From NCBI GenBank assembly GCA_035578175.1, contig JAQMRL010000001.1, positions 57,807,553 to 57,871,552 of the forward strand: DNA of 64,000 bases, written 5' to 3'. This stretch comes from Catonia carolina (taxonomy: Eukaryota; Arthropoda; Insecta; Hemiptera; Achilidae). A program made the translations under genes and the position numbers. Shown one piece after another: positions 1 through 11,680 of this stretch. A model generated the notes under the pieces. It was given only the letters and a program-made list of their open reading frames with translations. It ran no database searches and was not told the DNA's origin. Every line of letters starts with the position of its first letter. The stretch's first letter is position 1.

Positions 1-65
1 TTGGTTAACCCATTCAGTCACGAATTTTTATCTTAGAATTTAAAAAAAAATTATTATATTCTTAC

Positions 66-392
66 CCATCGGGTTGGTCTAGAGGTAAAGTCGTCGCCAA
101 AATCAGCTGTTTAACAGCTGATTTTCGGAGACGAAGGTTCCTGGTTCATATCCTAGTAAAAGTAAAAGTAATTACTTTTATACGGATTTGAGAGCTGGAC
201 AGTGGTTACCGGTATACTTTGATGGTTGGGGTTCAATTAACCATACTCTCTCAGGAATGGTCGGCCTGATTCTGTACAAGACTACACCTTATTTACATGT
301 CATATATATCATCCTCATCTCATTGGGTCATGGGGTTGCTTATTGTTCTGAATTGAACAGATTGCAACGTACACATACTAGGAATTAAAAAG
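66..392 (+). repeat. tRNA-derived SINE, family A, copy 1
   Basis: This is a non-coding short interspersed element. Its 5' part resembles a tRNA: an A-box-like stretch (TGGTCTAGAGGTAAAG, near 75-90) and a B-box-like stretch (GGTTCATATCC, near 141-151), the two parts of an internal Pol III promoter. Between them lies a perfect 13-bp hairpin with a one-base loop (99-125). The body continues to about 390 and ends at an AT microsatellite. Diverged copies lie at 54930-55225 (plus) and 22230-22622 (minus), sharing phrases such as GGAGACGAAGGTTCC and GATGGTTGG. The family assignment rests on this three-way match. A short open frame across the body is not convincing coding sequence. Confidence 0.75.
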
Positions 393-420
393 ATATATAT
401 ATATATATATATATATATAT
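393..420. repeat. (AT)14 microsatellite
   Basis: Uninterrupted AT dinucleotide run directly after the body of SINE-A copy 1. It probably grew from the A/T-rich tail of the SINE. Confidence 0.9.
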
Positions 421-599
421 TCTTAAAGTACTATTTTTTTTATTATTAAAACTTTTCAAAAGTCCCAATAGATTGCAGCACTTGCTGGACACTTAAAGAA
501 TTTGTTCATGTATGTGGCCAATTTTACGCAAAGCGATATGTGCGCAGTTTAGTGCATAAGAATAGGTAAAATTTTATGTACATGTATATGGCCAAGGTG

Positions 600-866
600 A
601 ATGAATGGGTTAAATAATATGGGGCGTTAACTATACTCCGCAAAAGCTTTGATTGGAAACGCTGAATTTTTGCCAATACCGATGGTTTTGCACTGCAGTA
701 AAGCTGACCGGCATAGCTCCATATTGGTCGAAGGTAGGAATTGTATATGGTTAATTTGGACGTTGTTGGTAACTTGTATTTGCGTGAAAGAAGTCTGTAC
801 AACTGTTTGAACCTGTCCTGGAGTATCTTTCTCGTTTTATTTACGTGTACAATCCATGTGAGCCTG
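600..866 (-). pseudogene. Jockey-type LINE ORF2 fragment (post-RT region)
   Basis: On the minus strand this segment translates to a piece that lines up with the region after the RT catalytic core of the intact jockey ORF2 at 13.2-15.9 kb. RLTW aligns with the same residues there, RPIWSYAGQLY with KPIWTYGIQLW, and KIQRFQSKLLRSI with IIQRFQTKFLRTI. It holds no catalytic motifs, lacks both ends, and loses similarity after the counterpart of SPWYVTN. A family B SINE on the opposite strand abuts it near 866, so the open frame runs into SINE sequence. It is a dead fragment. Sequence from 421 to 599 is AT-rich with nothing recognisable. Confidence 0.8.
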
Positions 867-1042
867 CCGGCTGCATTGGCGTAGTTGGTAACGTGCTCGC
901 ATCTCATAATGTGGGCTTGGGTTCGAATCCCATTCAGGCACGGCATATTTTTCATACGTTACAAAAAATCATTTCATCATTCACCGTCTGCATTAGCAGT
1001 AACTGCAGAACAGTCGGACGTTAAACCAAAAAAAAAAAAAAA
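867..1042 (+). repeat. tRNA-derived SINE, family B, copy 1
   Basis: Head with an A-box-like TTGGCGTAGTTGGTAACG and a near-perfect B box GGTTCGAATCC, body with the family core CCGTCTGCATTAGCAG and ACAGTCGGACG, and an A tail (1028-1042). Other family B pieces are at 6093, 6480 (minus), 17715 (minus), 52512 and 61335. Its 5' end touches the jockey fragment at 600-866. Confidence 0.8.
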
Positions 1043-4000
1043 TGTAAGCCTCTTATCTAGATGTAAACCTAGATAACGGACAGATTCAGAAGTGTGAAGT
1101 TGAGTGTCATAAAGAAGAATATATTACAAAAATATAAATAAATATTCCAGAAGGGAAAAATTCAAATTTTAATATTGAGCTCATTAAACATTACTAATCA
1201 ATTAAAATACTTTCAGATCAATATATATTGCAATATTTTATGCAATTAAAGTCATTAACGTAATTAGAATTATATTTACAGTGTCATCAATAGTTATAAA
1301 ACTATTTTTCAAAAAAATCAATTAAATTTATGTAAAAAAAAATTTGTTTAGTCAATTTAAAAGTTTTCGTTTCATTAAATTTCATTTATTCACTTTTTCA
1401 ATTTTATTTGTTTCACTTCAATTCTACAGGTTCAACCATCATTCGATTTTCCTGGTCAGGGATCTGGTCAGTAATATCAGCTATTGTTTTACGATTGAGA
1501 AGACAGTGTTTTAAATTGAAATGATAAATTTTAACAAACATTGTTAGAGTTTTAAAATTTGTCTCCTTCCTAAAGGACAACCGTAATAATATTATATCCA
1601 TCAACGGATGAATTTATGAGCACGCACATGGATAATTGACACAATTCCTAATTGTTACTTTTAATGTGAACAGATTGTAATGGTGACTCGAAAAACAATT
1701 AATCTGTAGTTGGTTACTGAGACAGTATTGCAATAGCCTTTCAGCAGAAAATCTCTGACTCGATTTCTAGTTGAATTCTGGTAATGCATAACGAATTAAA
1801 GTCCACAGTGCTCATTAGTTATCATGAAGTTGGTTCAATAATTTAAAGCAACGAGATAAACATTCTCGAAGGAAACCATAAATTTAATTAAAAGAAAATT
1901 AGCCATAAATTTTCATACAAAAATACCGCAAAAATTGATGTTGATTAAAATCCCAAAGTAACGACCTAATTTCAGAAATCTAGCAAGCCACTTGGATATT
2001 TTGAATAACGGACAGAGTAATAAGTAGAACTGCAGTAGCGGTAAGTAGTTCAGTATTTAAAGTTAGTGATGGTTGACAGCTAATTGGCTTGAATGTCGAG
2101 ACATCTTCTTACTCAACACTTTCTGATTAATTATTCATTGTACGGAGTGTTGGAGGAAGTAACGGAACGCGGAGCGGGGTCTCACAACAATTAGTAGTAA
2201 TTGAGTTAAAACTTGCCTTCTCAACAAGCAAACCTAACTCTGCAACCAAACCGACAAACAAAGCAGACACGTCAGCTAACCTAGGTTACGTTACAAGGCA
2301 GAACAGCACCTGACATGCATGTGAATTACCAATTTTATAACTTACCCTAAATTGTTCTAAACGACAGATAACATTTTCGGTACTGTAGTGTCTTATTAAA
2401 ATGTTGTTCTTTCATTCCTTTTTAATATTTACCGGCTTTTGGACTATAAGTTTTAAATAAATACAGATTGAAATGAGTTTTCTGAACTACATATACCAAT
2501 AGTACTGTCCCAGTGAGATTACGCTAAATATAGGCTACTTAGTTTATTATAAACATACGTTCCACTTCAAACCGTTCATTTGAGGATAAATCATAGAATT
2601 TTGTCAGTAATTTAAAAATGTTTTATTCTGTGTTACAAAAGTTAATTAATGTAACAAAAGTGAAATCTTTATCAAGTCACTAGATGGTCCGTGCGAGTAA
2701 ATTCTCACAATGAACCCTGCATGATATCATAACTCTAGGACAGAGTTTTGCTATAATAAACTTATGATGACGGACTTATATCAACTGATTTATCACAAAC
2801 TCTGAAAATTTGGTTTTTGCAATAAATTTTAAAGTTTTACGTCTTACATTGTCACAAGATAAATGACATGACGTCGTTGATTGTGAAAGAGGATTGGGTT
2901 TAAGAGCGTTAAGTACCTACGTAGGACTCACTCAAAGAAAAATCGGTTTTTCAAAAATTGGTATAAAACGATGCGATCACTGGAAAAAGATTGTCATTAA
3001 AAACTATAAATTTGTTTTACAAGACTTTAATAAGCTGCCCAGATTTATGGTTTTTAATACTTCTTGGCAAAACAACATAGTATAAGAATTCTGAATCCGG
3101 AAAATTGTAAAAGCCAAACAGCCAGAGAACTCTAGATATAAGAGGGTGTTAAAATTGCTTATAAATTAAAATAAATATACTGTGTAGTAGTTTTATTTGT
3201 AATATTGATGTTATTTGCCTCTCAAAATCTCGTTTATAGTTCTTTAATTTGTTATTTTTTGTAGTATCACAAAAATCGTTTTTAAACCTTGTAAAATTAA
3301 TTAAACTTCAATTCGGTAGAACACTATTTAAATACAATCTTCATTGAATAGCATTTTCCGTTTTGAATGTAAAAGATTTTAAGTATGATAATGTAATGAA
3401 GAAAAAGTTGCCAGCAAATATTTTAGTTGGATATTTTGGTCAAATCCAAAATGATTGTATTGGACGTTCGTTATTATAACGAATTAATACGAAAGTTATT
3501 GTATAGATTAAAAGTAACCTGAACATGTTAAATTAGTGAGAGTTAAGAGTTTTAAGTTTATGGAAATTAATACCTTAATATACTCATATCGAGCGCTGTC
3601 AGACGCAGTAGTCAAAGTTGAGTATAGAACCCTAATTACTTCTACTAACCGTCGTAATGACGCAGTAGTATAACTATTGATCAAATACAGTATCCAAATA
3701 ATGTCTTACAGAAATGGCTAAGACATAATTCAGCAGAAAAAAATTCCCTTAACAATAAAAACCTTTATTCAGCAACATTTACTATAGATCACTTATAATG
3801 CCGGTGTCAGTACTTTGATTTTCTATAAATGTCTTGAGATAAAGGTTGTAAGCGAGATTTGTACGGTAGGTCTTGTAAACTTGTTCTTTTGTGAAATTTT
3901 GCTTTCTAATGTGATGAAACATCATAATTATTTTTCTACCACCTTAAAGAAACTTGAGTAAAAATAGTTTAGTCAAATCCAATTTAAATATTTGATGTAC

Positions 4001-4996
4001 GGTTAACGCCAAGAAAATATTATAGAAACAGGTGAAACAGTAGATTAATAAATCCACTTGATGTGTTGTTTACACTTGTATTTTAATCCATATTTTGTTT
4101 ACGCCAGTCATTTTTAGTCCAAATTTTGTTTCCTCGAGGCATTTTAATTCAAATTATGTTATGTAAATTTTGTTAATTTAAGATTGTTATGTAATTGTGG
4201 TCGCAAATGACTTTATTGTTGATGCAGCCTTAAACAAATAAATTTAAAAAAATTCACTTGGCTATTACGATCATTGATTGGTCAGAGTATGACCGGTTGG
4301 CCTTCACGCTAAATTTAAAACTTTCTTCTCAAATCTTGTGCGTTTTAAGCAAAACTAATTTGTTAACACTAGCCAATTTGTATGTGTGGATGTATGGAAC
4401 TTTGATCTGATCTCTAGTTTAGCAAAAAAGTCAAACATAAATTGGAAAGAGATTACAAACTTTAATAAGTGAAAAAAATATTTAATATTTTTAAAATTAA
4501 GAATTAATTAGAATTAAACAGAGATATTAAAATATTAGATATTAGGTTCAAAACTCAACGATTAAATAAAATTTTCGTTACATTTCATCTCACATACAGC
4601 GGATTATATATATAGGTACATTAATAAATCATGAAGTGATAATCTGTAGTGAACAACGGTGTGCTTTACAATCAACCATTTCAAATCGAATAATTAATAT
4701 AACATTCGAATCAATTGGATTAAGGCAATACATTTTTCAATTAATACGTTTTGGTTACGTTTTTAATTAATATTGTCAAATAATGTGTTTTGTTTTGAAT
4801 TGTGATGGAATTTAATATGAACTCTCTGTAACGAACAACAAAAAAGTAATAAAAAATTCTTCAGAAAAATTTAAAAAACATATTTTGTTTTTTTTTAATC
4901 GTAGGCCCTATTAAAAAGTTATTTCAGCACTTTTTCTTAATATTTCTCGTTAACCATCTTAAAATTTATACAAATCATTAACTGTATCAATTAACG
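1043..4996. other. No recognisable gene; AT-rich spacer
   Basis: About 4 kb of AT-rich sequence with only short chance open frames. A patch near 2090-2330 is less AT-rich than its surroundings and has a GGTAAGT donor-like string near 2040. I could not connect it to any exon. Confidence 0.5.
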
Positions 4997-5880
4997 TCAT
5001 ATGTTCGTTGTACTATTTTCAATCGCAAACTTTATGTAGAGGAACATGGCTTGCTCCTTTACTGCTGGATGTTTGACATTGTCGGGGATGGTTTTATTGA
5101 TTACATAAAAAGAACTCCAAATAAAAGTCTTACGAATTTCAACTGAAAGAACTCGGTCAACTTTAAGTCGCTCTCTGCCGCTGCTCCAAAAAGCCGGATG
5201 CCATAAGTTCAAATTGTTCTCAAAAGGCTTGTAGAAATTAAAATTTTTGAATGGAGGTTTAACGCTACTCATGTATCAGTTAAGAAGAAGAGTGCCTTCT
5301 GGCGTCTTTTATGTTCTAAGTGTTTTCTACCTATGCTTCCAAGTCAGTCGCCTGTCGAGCACAAGCCAAAATATTGCACGACTCTTGTCTAAGGGACGTG
5401 AACGATATTTAGTACTACAGGCGGTTACGTTTGACGTCGTAAGGTGAACGTAACTAGTGCTGATTTATTTAAGTTCACCTTATAACAGCGAGTAAGCCAG
5501 TCACGTGTTAGTAAAAGAAGTCGCTGCACCAACCTGGAAGCTTCATCTGCGATATTTTTCTTTAGAATGATTGCCATGTTGTCAGTATATGTCGGATTTA
5601 CCGATATGTCCAAAATTGGCATATCCGATGTAAATAAATTATACAAAAATGTGGTTAGTATCACTCCTAAGGGTACTCCACCGTTAAGTTTATGCAGCTC
5701 AGAGTTAGCAGTGCCAAACTGAAATTTAAAAATCTGTCTACTAAATACTCTTTTACAAACAAATAGTACGAGTTACTTGAAATGTCTTTTATTTTGAATA
5801 AAAGGTTATCGTGCCCTACTTAGTCGAAAGCGAAAATGATATTCAAGAAAGTACCAGTACTCTTTTCTCTCTAGACTCCT
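4997..5880 (-). pseudogene. Jockey-type LINE RT relic, motif A to near C-terminus
   Basis: A minus-strand relic that covers the second half of a jockey ORF2 in scrambled frames. In 5'-to-3' order: a motif-A block (FLNIIFAFD, then a TAA stop where the family has a basic residue, then VGHDNLLFKIK); a motif-B block (GGVPLGVILTTFLYNLFTSD, 5600-5690); a degenerate motif C (TDNM where the intact copy has ADDV); LVLDRRLTWKHR; TYGIRLFGAAAESDL preceded by a TGA in place of tryptophan; and YVINKTIPDNVKHP near the end. The motif-A aspartate is asparagine. There are several frameshifts and at least three in-frame stops, so it is long dead. It aligns collinearly with the intact copy at 13214-15895. Confidence 0.78.
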
Positions 5881-6092
5881 GAATCGGTGCGATTCTGTCT
5901 ATAACTCGGTGGAGTTGTTGTGTTTAGTGTAATGGCTGAAACTATAAGTAGCAATTACTTAAGTTTACAAAGTTGTTTCACAAAAAAGAATCACAATAGA
6001 GGTATACACTACTTCCAAACCAAAGGAAGTAGAACAGGAATCTCCTGTTTCAGGAACTATTATAAATGTCACAAATAAATTGCCAGTTTGTT

Positions 6093-6282
6093 GGTTCGTT
6101 GGTGTAGTGGTTAGAGCAACTGGCATCTATGATGGGCCTGATACGCTTCCTGGTCAGGTCTGGTATTTTTTTATCTATGTATCATCTCGCATCAATATCA
6201 ACGCCCAAGCCTAGAGTTATCTAACCATCGCAACGAATTTCACTAATAATGTTAAACAAAATAAAAAGAAAACAAAAATTTT
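6093..6282 (+). repeat. tRNA-derived SINE, family B head with a different body
   Basis: The head (GTTGGTGTAGTGGTTAGAGC, then GGTCAGGTCTGGTA) matches family B, but the B box is damaged and the body lacks the TCTGCATTAGCAG core seen in the other copies. It ends in an A-rich tail (about 6254-6282). It is either a chimaeric SINE or a strongly diverged copy. Confidence 0.55.
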
Positions 6283-6479
6283 CTCGATAATATGTTTACA
6301 CTAATTTTTGTGATAGAATATATCATTCCAATATAAAATGTATAAGCTGCAATGCGAATTGTTTTCAACTTTTGATTTAACAATGTAATTCAACATAAGT
6401 TCTATAAGTACATTTTGCTAAAAAAGTCAAGTAAATTTTGGTATTCTCAAATTCTTTCTAAAGTATTGCTATTGATTTT

Positions 6480-6582
6480 CTTATTCTCATTTTACGTCCG
6501 ATTGTTATGCACATCGTGTCTAATGCAGACGGTGAAGGGTGATAGGTGAAAGTGATATGAACAATAATACCAGACCTAAGAA
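6480..6582 (-). repeat. SINE family B, body fragment
   Basis: Read on the minus strand it has GGTCTGGTATTATTG, CACCGTCTGCATTAG, and ACAATCGGACGTAAA, i.e. the body and tail of family B without the tRNA-like head. It faces the plus-strand head at 6093. Confidence 0.6.
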
Positions 6583-8987
6583 TTTACTTATGCAATATTT
6601 TATAAAATAACCGCACTCATACACTTAATGTTAATATTTATATTGTGTTAAATGTTTGGAAAGGTCTGGAACATTCTGTTTCAAATCTTTTAAAAGGCTA
6701 TCTTTAGCAACCTATTTAAATAGGAGTGAACTAGCGAATCAATGTTCAGTCATATTCGAGAATTTGTAGTATAAAGTCGATAAAGTGTTTTGTGGAGAGT
6801 TTTGATATTTTCTTATTTTATTGTAACAAATAGGAAGCTTTGTGACGTTGCAGACAATTGATCCTTGGAATCCCTGGCATAGAAACTAGTTGTGAAGACT
6901 GGTACACCAACCGCATTAGTTAGGGTAATGCTATTAAGTACTATTTCACGTCAGAGATCGTAGTACAAATTCTAAACGTTATTAGGCGTACAGTAAGCTT
7001 ATCAACGTGTCTACCATGACTACAGTGTTATCAAATAAAATTTCTATCTCTGACAATATTACACAAAAAAACAATTTTATAAATGTCCACTCACATTAAG
7101 AATACTCGCAAGCGCGGTTCAATTATTGTCAGTAACTCGTGTTTACGAGGTAACGATAAAAAGCGATATTAAATTTCCGTTTTATCCTATACTAATATAA
7201 AATCACATAAATACCAAAAGAACTAATTGCAACACACATGTTTCATAATAAAGAATTTTTTATGATGTCATTTCACTCATCAATACATCTGTCTTTATTC
7301 TCATTTCACACTAGTACTCATTATTAATCAATAATAGTTTAATCATTTTATAATTACTCAGTTACAATTACACTATAATTAAACATTATTGGGTTTCATA
7401 TTTTACATTAGTTACAATATTCAAAGAAAGCTCAGAGATAATAACAGCGCCGTACACAACAAATAAAAAATTATTCTGCTGAGGTGATAGGCTGAGTACC
7501 GTTTTTGTTTATACTAAGGGATTATAAGTCCCTCCTATGTATAGTCCGTATGCTCACCTAAGTTTCCTAGTATAATTAATCATTGGTTTTGGAGTTATAA
7601 CAAAAAATGTGCGTTAGATATCAACTATAGAATTGCAATTTTTATTTACTTACTGAAGGTTAATATTATAAAACTGGAAGTAAACCTGTGATTTCATATT
7701 TAGTCCAGCAAAATATTTTGACGTTTATATTTTGACGTTCGGGTTGTTTCAGCATCTGGTTATTTCTAAACAACGAAACCATTTTTTAAATTTATATGTA
7801 ATTAGTATATACAAATGATTCGCTTAAATATAATTCTAACAGTTACAACTAAAACTCTCACTAAACTTCTTAAGTTAATAATTTTTTTATTTAATCTCAA
7901 ATGTTCTAAAATCTAACTAAGACATAAATGAAACTTCTCTTAAAAGAAATAATACCATTTAAATTAAAATAATTAATTTACTCCTACTTACAACTAATTT
8001 TATTATACTCTAATAAAATATCGTACTAGTATTCGTATTGTTATTTCGTATTTGTTTTCGTATTGTATTTGTGTATTGTATTTCGTATTAGTATCGTACT
8101 TCTGACTGTCCGTCTCAAATTAACTGTTTCAATATGCAACATGTAAACTGCTCACTTCAAAACTGTGAAAACAACACTGACTGACGAAGAAAAGGGTATA
8201 AGCTGTTTTTTTTTGAAAACGGAATGAAAACGCTCTATAAAGTCATCTGCAGATTTATTTACGGCTGCCAATGAGGGGGATATTTTTTTACAAAAAGTAA
8301 TTATTCGTTTATTAATGTTATAATAACACATAATTTTTATTTGTTTTTTTAATCTTATTCACTACCTAACAAAAAATCTTTTCTTTACACAAACCACATA
8401 AAAACTTAATCGCACACATTTTTTGATACGTTTCCCCGTAAATATATCCAATGATAAGTCTCGGCGTTTTTTTTTAATTCATTTCATATCCCTTGCTCAT
8501 AAATCAAATGTTATCAGCGTTTAATTCGGTTTGATAGTAATTTACAAAAAAAAAATTGTTTTCATACCATATTTTTGCAAATATTCGCGATAATAAGCCA
8601 CAATTTTTTTTGATGTGATTATCAAGGGGAAAATCTAATATTTTCATCACAGTAATCTACCGTTCAACCAGAGATGTTGGGATCGGGTCTAATCCCATCA
8701 AGATAACTCAAAATCAAAACTCAAAAATCAAAATTCTTTATGAATGAGAAAAAAATTAGAAGCACGTAGGCTACTATCACTGCACCAATTATTCTAAACT
8801 GCTAATTATATAAAACTTCGTTATTAAAATAACTACATACATACTACAACAATAACTACATATTTTTGTGTAATGAAAAATATTTGTTTATTAAGCAAAT
8901 TACAACATAAAAATACCAAAGAGACTGTTTTACATAAAGCATCAAGATTACCTCTTACAAATACGTAAACTCACAGAATATAACTAT
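6583..8987. other. No recognisable gene; AT-rich spacer
   Basis: No open frame, RNA gene or repeat that I can support, apart from the short CGTATT-rich tract at 8021-8100. The stretch 6283-6479 is likewise featureless. Confidence 0.5.
8021..8100. repeat. Degenerate tandem repeat of a CGTATT-like unit
   Basis: The string CGTATT recurs at irregular 8-13 bp steps with intervening T/G/A bases. It looks like a decayed short-period tandem repeat. Confidence 0.6.
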
Positions 8988-9710
8988 TGTGACACTTATC
9001 TCTAAGGTCCGTTTCGGGATCTGGGTAAATTAAATAATTAACACTTTAAAGTTTAAAATTACAGGTATTAATTACAACTAAAAATTACAATTAAATAAGT
9101 GACTAAAATTCACAAGAAGTATTACAATTAAATTACTTAATAAATAACAAACTAATTATAATTAACTAATACAATAAATAACTTATTACTTATTACAATA
9201 AACAACCAATTTACCAAATACTATTTACAAACGATACAGAAACAACATTAAATAATTTTCACAGTAACGTTGGTCTTTTCTAACGTACTAGAATTTGGTC
9301 ACTCGATCAAAGAGACAAAACGTAAACTGATACTGTACCGTAAACAAACCGGCGCTTATAAAGGTGGGCACATGGAGAGTTTGAAAAAAGACAGAGATTT
9401 TCGATGTAATAATAAAACACAAAATCCTTCTGACGGCTTCTGGGTAAATCTTAACAACTGTAAACAAATTAGGATTGAATAAAAGGTGTTATAAAAAGGC
9501 CAATTATCTTTATACGTATCCGGCTCTCACATTACCTGTACAACAATAGCTACCTTTACTATAAAAGACCATTTATTACTACACATAATATTTCTAACTA
9601 TTTCTCGGAAAACACTATTTATTACTCTAATTATTTACATTAACATTTTTAATCTCTCGGTTTTCCTAGAAAATTTTCGAATCCACATTCCCTTTTGATA
9701 TAGTCATACT
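8988..9710 (+). repeat. Dispersed 720-bp repeat (candidate solo LTR), copy 1
   Basis: It begins TGTGACACTTATC and carries AAGGTCCGTTTCGGGATCTG, shared with copies at 28290 and 40504. Its 3' part (ATATTTCTAACTATTT, later TTTACATTAACATTT) again matches the copy ending at 41223. Length is close to that of copy 3. The TG start and CA end of copy 3, a TATA-like CTTATATAC in copies 2 and 3, and the absence of coding sequence suggest a solo LTR. The 3' end of this copy is eroded. The small open frame inside it is not credible. Sequence 9711-10100 is featureless. Confidence 0.5.
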
Positions 9711-10100
9711 ATTTTACTGTCCACTGACTTTTAAAAAAATCTACTAGAACTCTTGATTTGTTCGACTGATTCAAAGAAGGCTGACGGTAACAACAATTTC
9801 TGACATCATTTTACGTTAGTTTTTCATATAAATTTCAATCTCAAAAATATTATATATACAAATTTTATTATAGAAATGAGACTATCTTTATGTTTTAACT
9901 AAATTACAGTATGATAAGATAATTATTTATAATTACAGTTTTGTAATGATAATTACGAAACCATTAAAATATCTATCTGGCTATAAGCCTAAATAAACGG
10001 GAATGTTATACCATTATCTGTAATACATACTGTGTATATTAATAAACAATAAGAAAAATAACTTTTTTATATTCTAAATTCTTGGTATATATCCAACACT

Positions 10101-10271
10101 ATATTGCACAGAGACACGAACACTCCCACGGTACACGAAGCTATACAGAAATTTTGCACCAGTTACCAAACAAGACTTGAAAATCATCAGAATCCAGAAG
10201 CCATCAATCTCCTAGACAACAGTGGAACACACAGAAGACTATGCACACTACACCCTACAGATTTATTTTAA
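10101..10271 (+). pseudogene. Jockey-type LINE ORF2, C-terminal end
   Basis: Fifty-seven codons, open to a TAA, match the last residues of the intact ORF2 nearby: ILHRDTNTPTVHEAI against IIQRDLNIPTITDEI, then AINLLDNSGTHRRL and LHPTDLF at the stop, where the intact copy has LHTTDLF. It is the 3' terminus of a 5'-truncated insertion, followed by a 3' UTR that also resembles that of the intact element and ends in an A/TA-rich tract near 10405-10425. The clean frame implies it is younger than the relics at 4997 and 17343. Confidence 0.85.
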
Positions 10272-10307
10272 TATGTGATCAATTCAACAAAATGGGAAAT
10301 TTTATAG

Positions 10308-10329
10308 AGTAATACCAAGGGGTATTACT
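10308..10329 (+). other. 3' UTR stem-loop of jockey fragment
   Basis: A perfect 9-bp stem (AGTAATACC / GGTATTACT) closes a 4-base loop (AAGG), 37 bases after the stop codon. The intact element has a 9-bp stem and 4-base loop of different sequence in its own 3' UTR (15978-15999). Four pairs differ in a compensated way, which supports a conserved RNA structure. Sequence from about 10430 to 11492 is AT-rich with no feature I can support. Confidence 0.7.
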
Positions 10330-11680
10330 TACTCAAGATTTATACTTACAACACATCTACTCATTTTTCTATGAGAGCAGATCGTAGATTTACAGTTATT
10401 CAAAAAAAATATATATATATATTCTAAATGAAATGTGTGATGGGTTTTAATGCATAATGGATAAATACGATTCGTTCTTTGAATCTAAAAGAATACTCCA
10501 TGGGCATCGTAAAGCTTACCAAATTAATGATAAGATACATTTCTGGGTTGAGTTTTACTAATAATGGTGTTCTGTTTTAGTTTATTCATATTAGATAATA
10601 ATGTACAACCTAAGGTATCGGAAAACAGGCAAGTTGGTCAATTCGCCGCGGATTATTAGGGTTCTCTTTGTGGATTACAAAGGGAAGACCTGTAAAGGAT
10701 ACTGCATATAATAATGAGGAATTATACTCCTGAAAAGCAGGCTTTATAAAGGAGTCAGTGAAAGTTTTCCATTGAAATAATGTAATACCATTTTCTGTTA
10801 TTTTGTATTTAAAATTTTTAATAATAATTAACCTTCAATTTCTGGAAATTCCTAAAACTTCTTTTCTCATTTTTTAGAAAATTTTAAAGTTTAGTTAACT
10901 CTACTCATTCATAATTAATGTTGCAGTATTTTTGATGGTTATCATTTAAAGAAAACTTATTAATTGTGTGCATTTTCATCTTGAAAACATACTCGCATAA
11001 TTTCAAAATTAAAGAGGAACGATTTAATTACCTGAAACCTATTACAGTCTAGAGTTTAAATGCGTAATTTTCTTTTATAATTTTGTCTTTGTTTCATATA
11101 ACTTTAGTTATTTTTAAATAAGTTTACCAATATAATTTAGTATTGTATGTTATGGTATTTTATAAGACCATGGAAATATTCAGAGTGGAGAGCTTTACAT
11201 TTTTCTGTTTTTAATACAATATAGAGATTACTACTATGAGCTACATATATTTATTATTTAATATACAACTATCCCTTGTATATGAAATTTAAATTCCTCG
11301 GAATTCTACTCAATTATTTAACCAACTACTTACTTCCGTGTGTGCTGCTAACAGAAAATACTGAATTCTATTTATTTTAATATAAATTTTTGTGGAATGA
11401 ATTTACGTATTTACATTTTTCGCTTTCAATACTTTATACTATTTTATTTCCAATCAGCTGAAACGTTGGTTTAAACGTCGTTGTTTTCATAACAGTATTC
11501 AGTGCGCTGTTAAATTACAACAGAATTTTACTACACTTTATTTTTATTTTTATCTGTACAGTGATATGGTTCATCTGCACGTGTAATTACAAGGTAACAT
11601 TTACTTATTCTTAATTAATTAACAATTTTGTTTGTCTGTATGGTTTACGTAACCTATACGAGGTTTGGTGTTTAGTTGCC

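Noticed and set aside
188..388. Plus-strand open frame of 66 codons
   Set aside because: It lies wholly within SINE A copy 1, and the other two copies of that SINE do not keep the frame.
8021..8100. CRISPR-like or satellite array
   Set aside because: The unit is only 6 bases with irregular spacing and there are no spacers. It is a decayed simple repeat.
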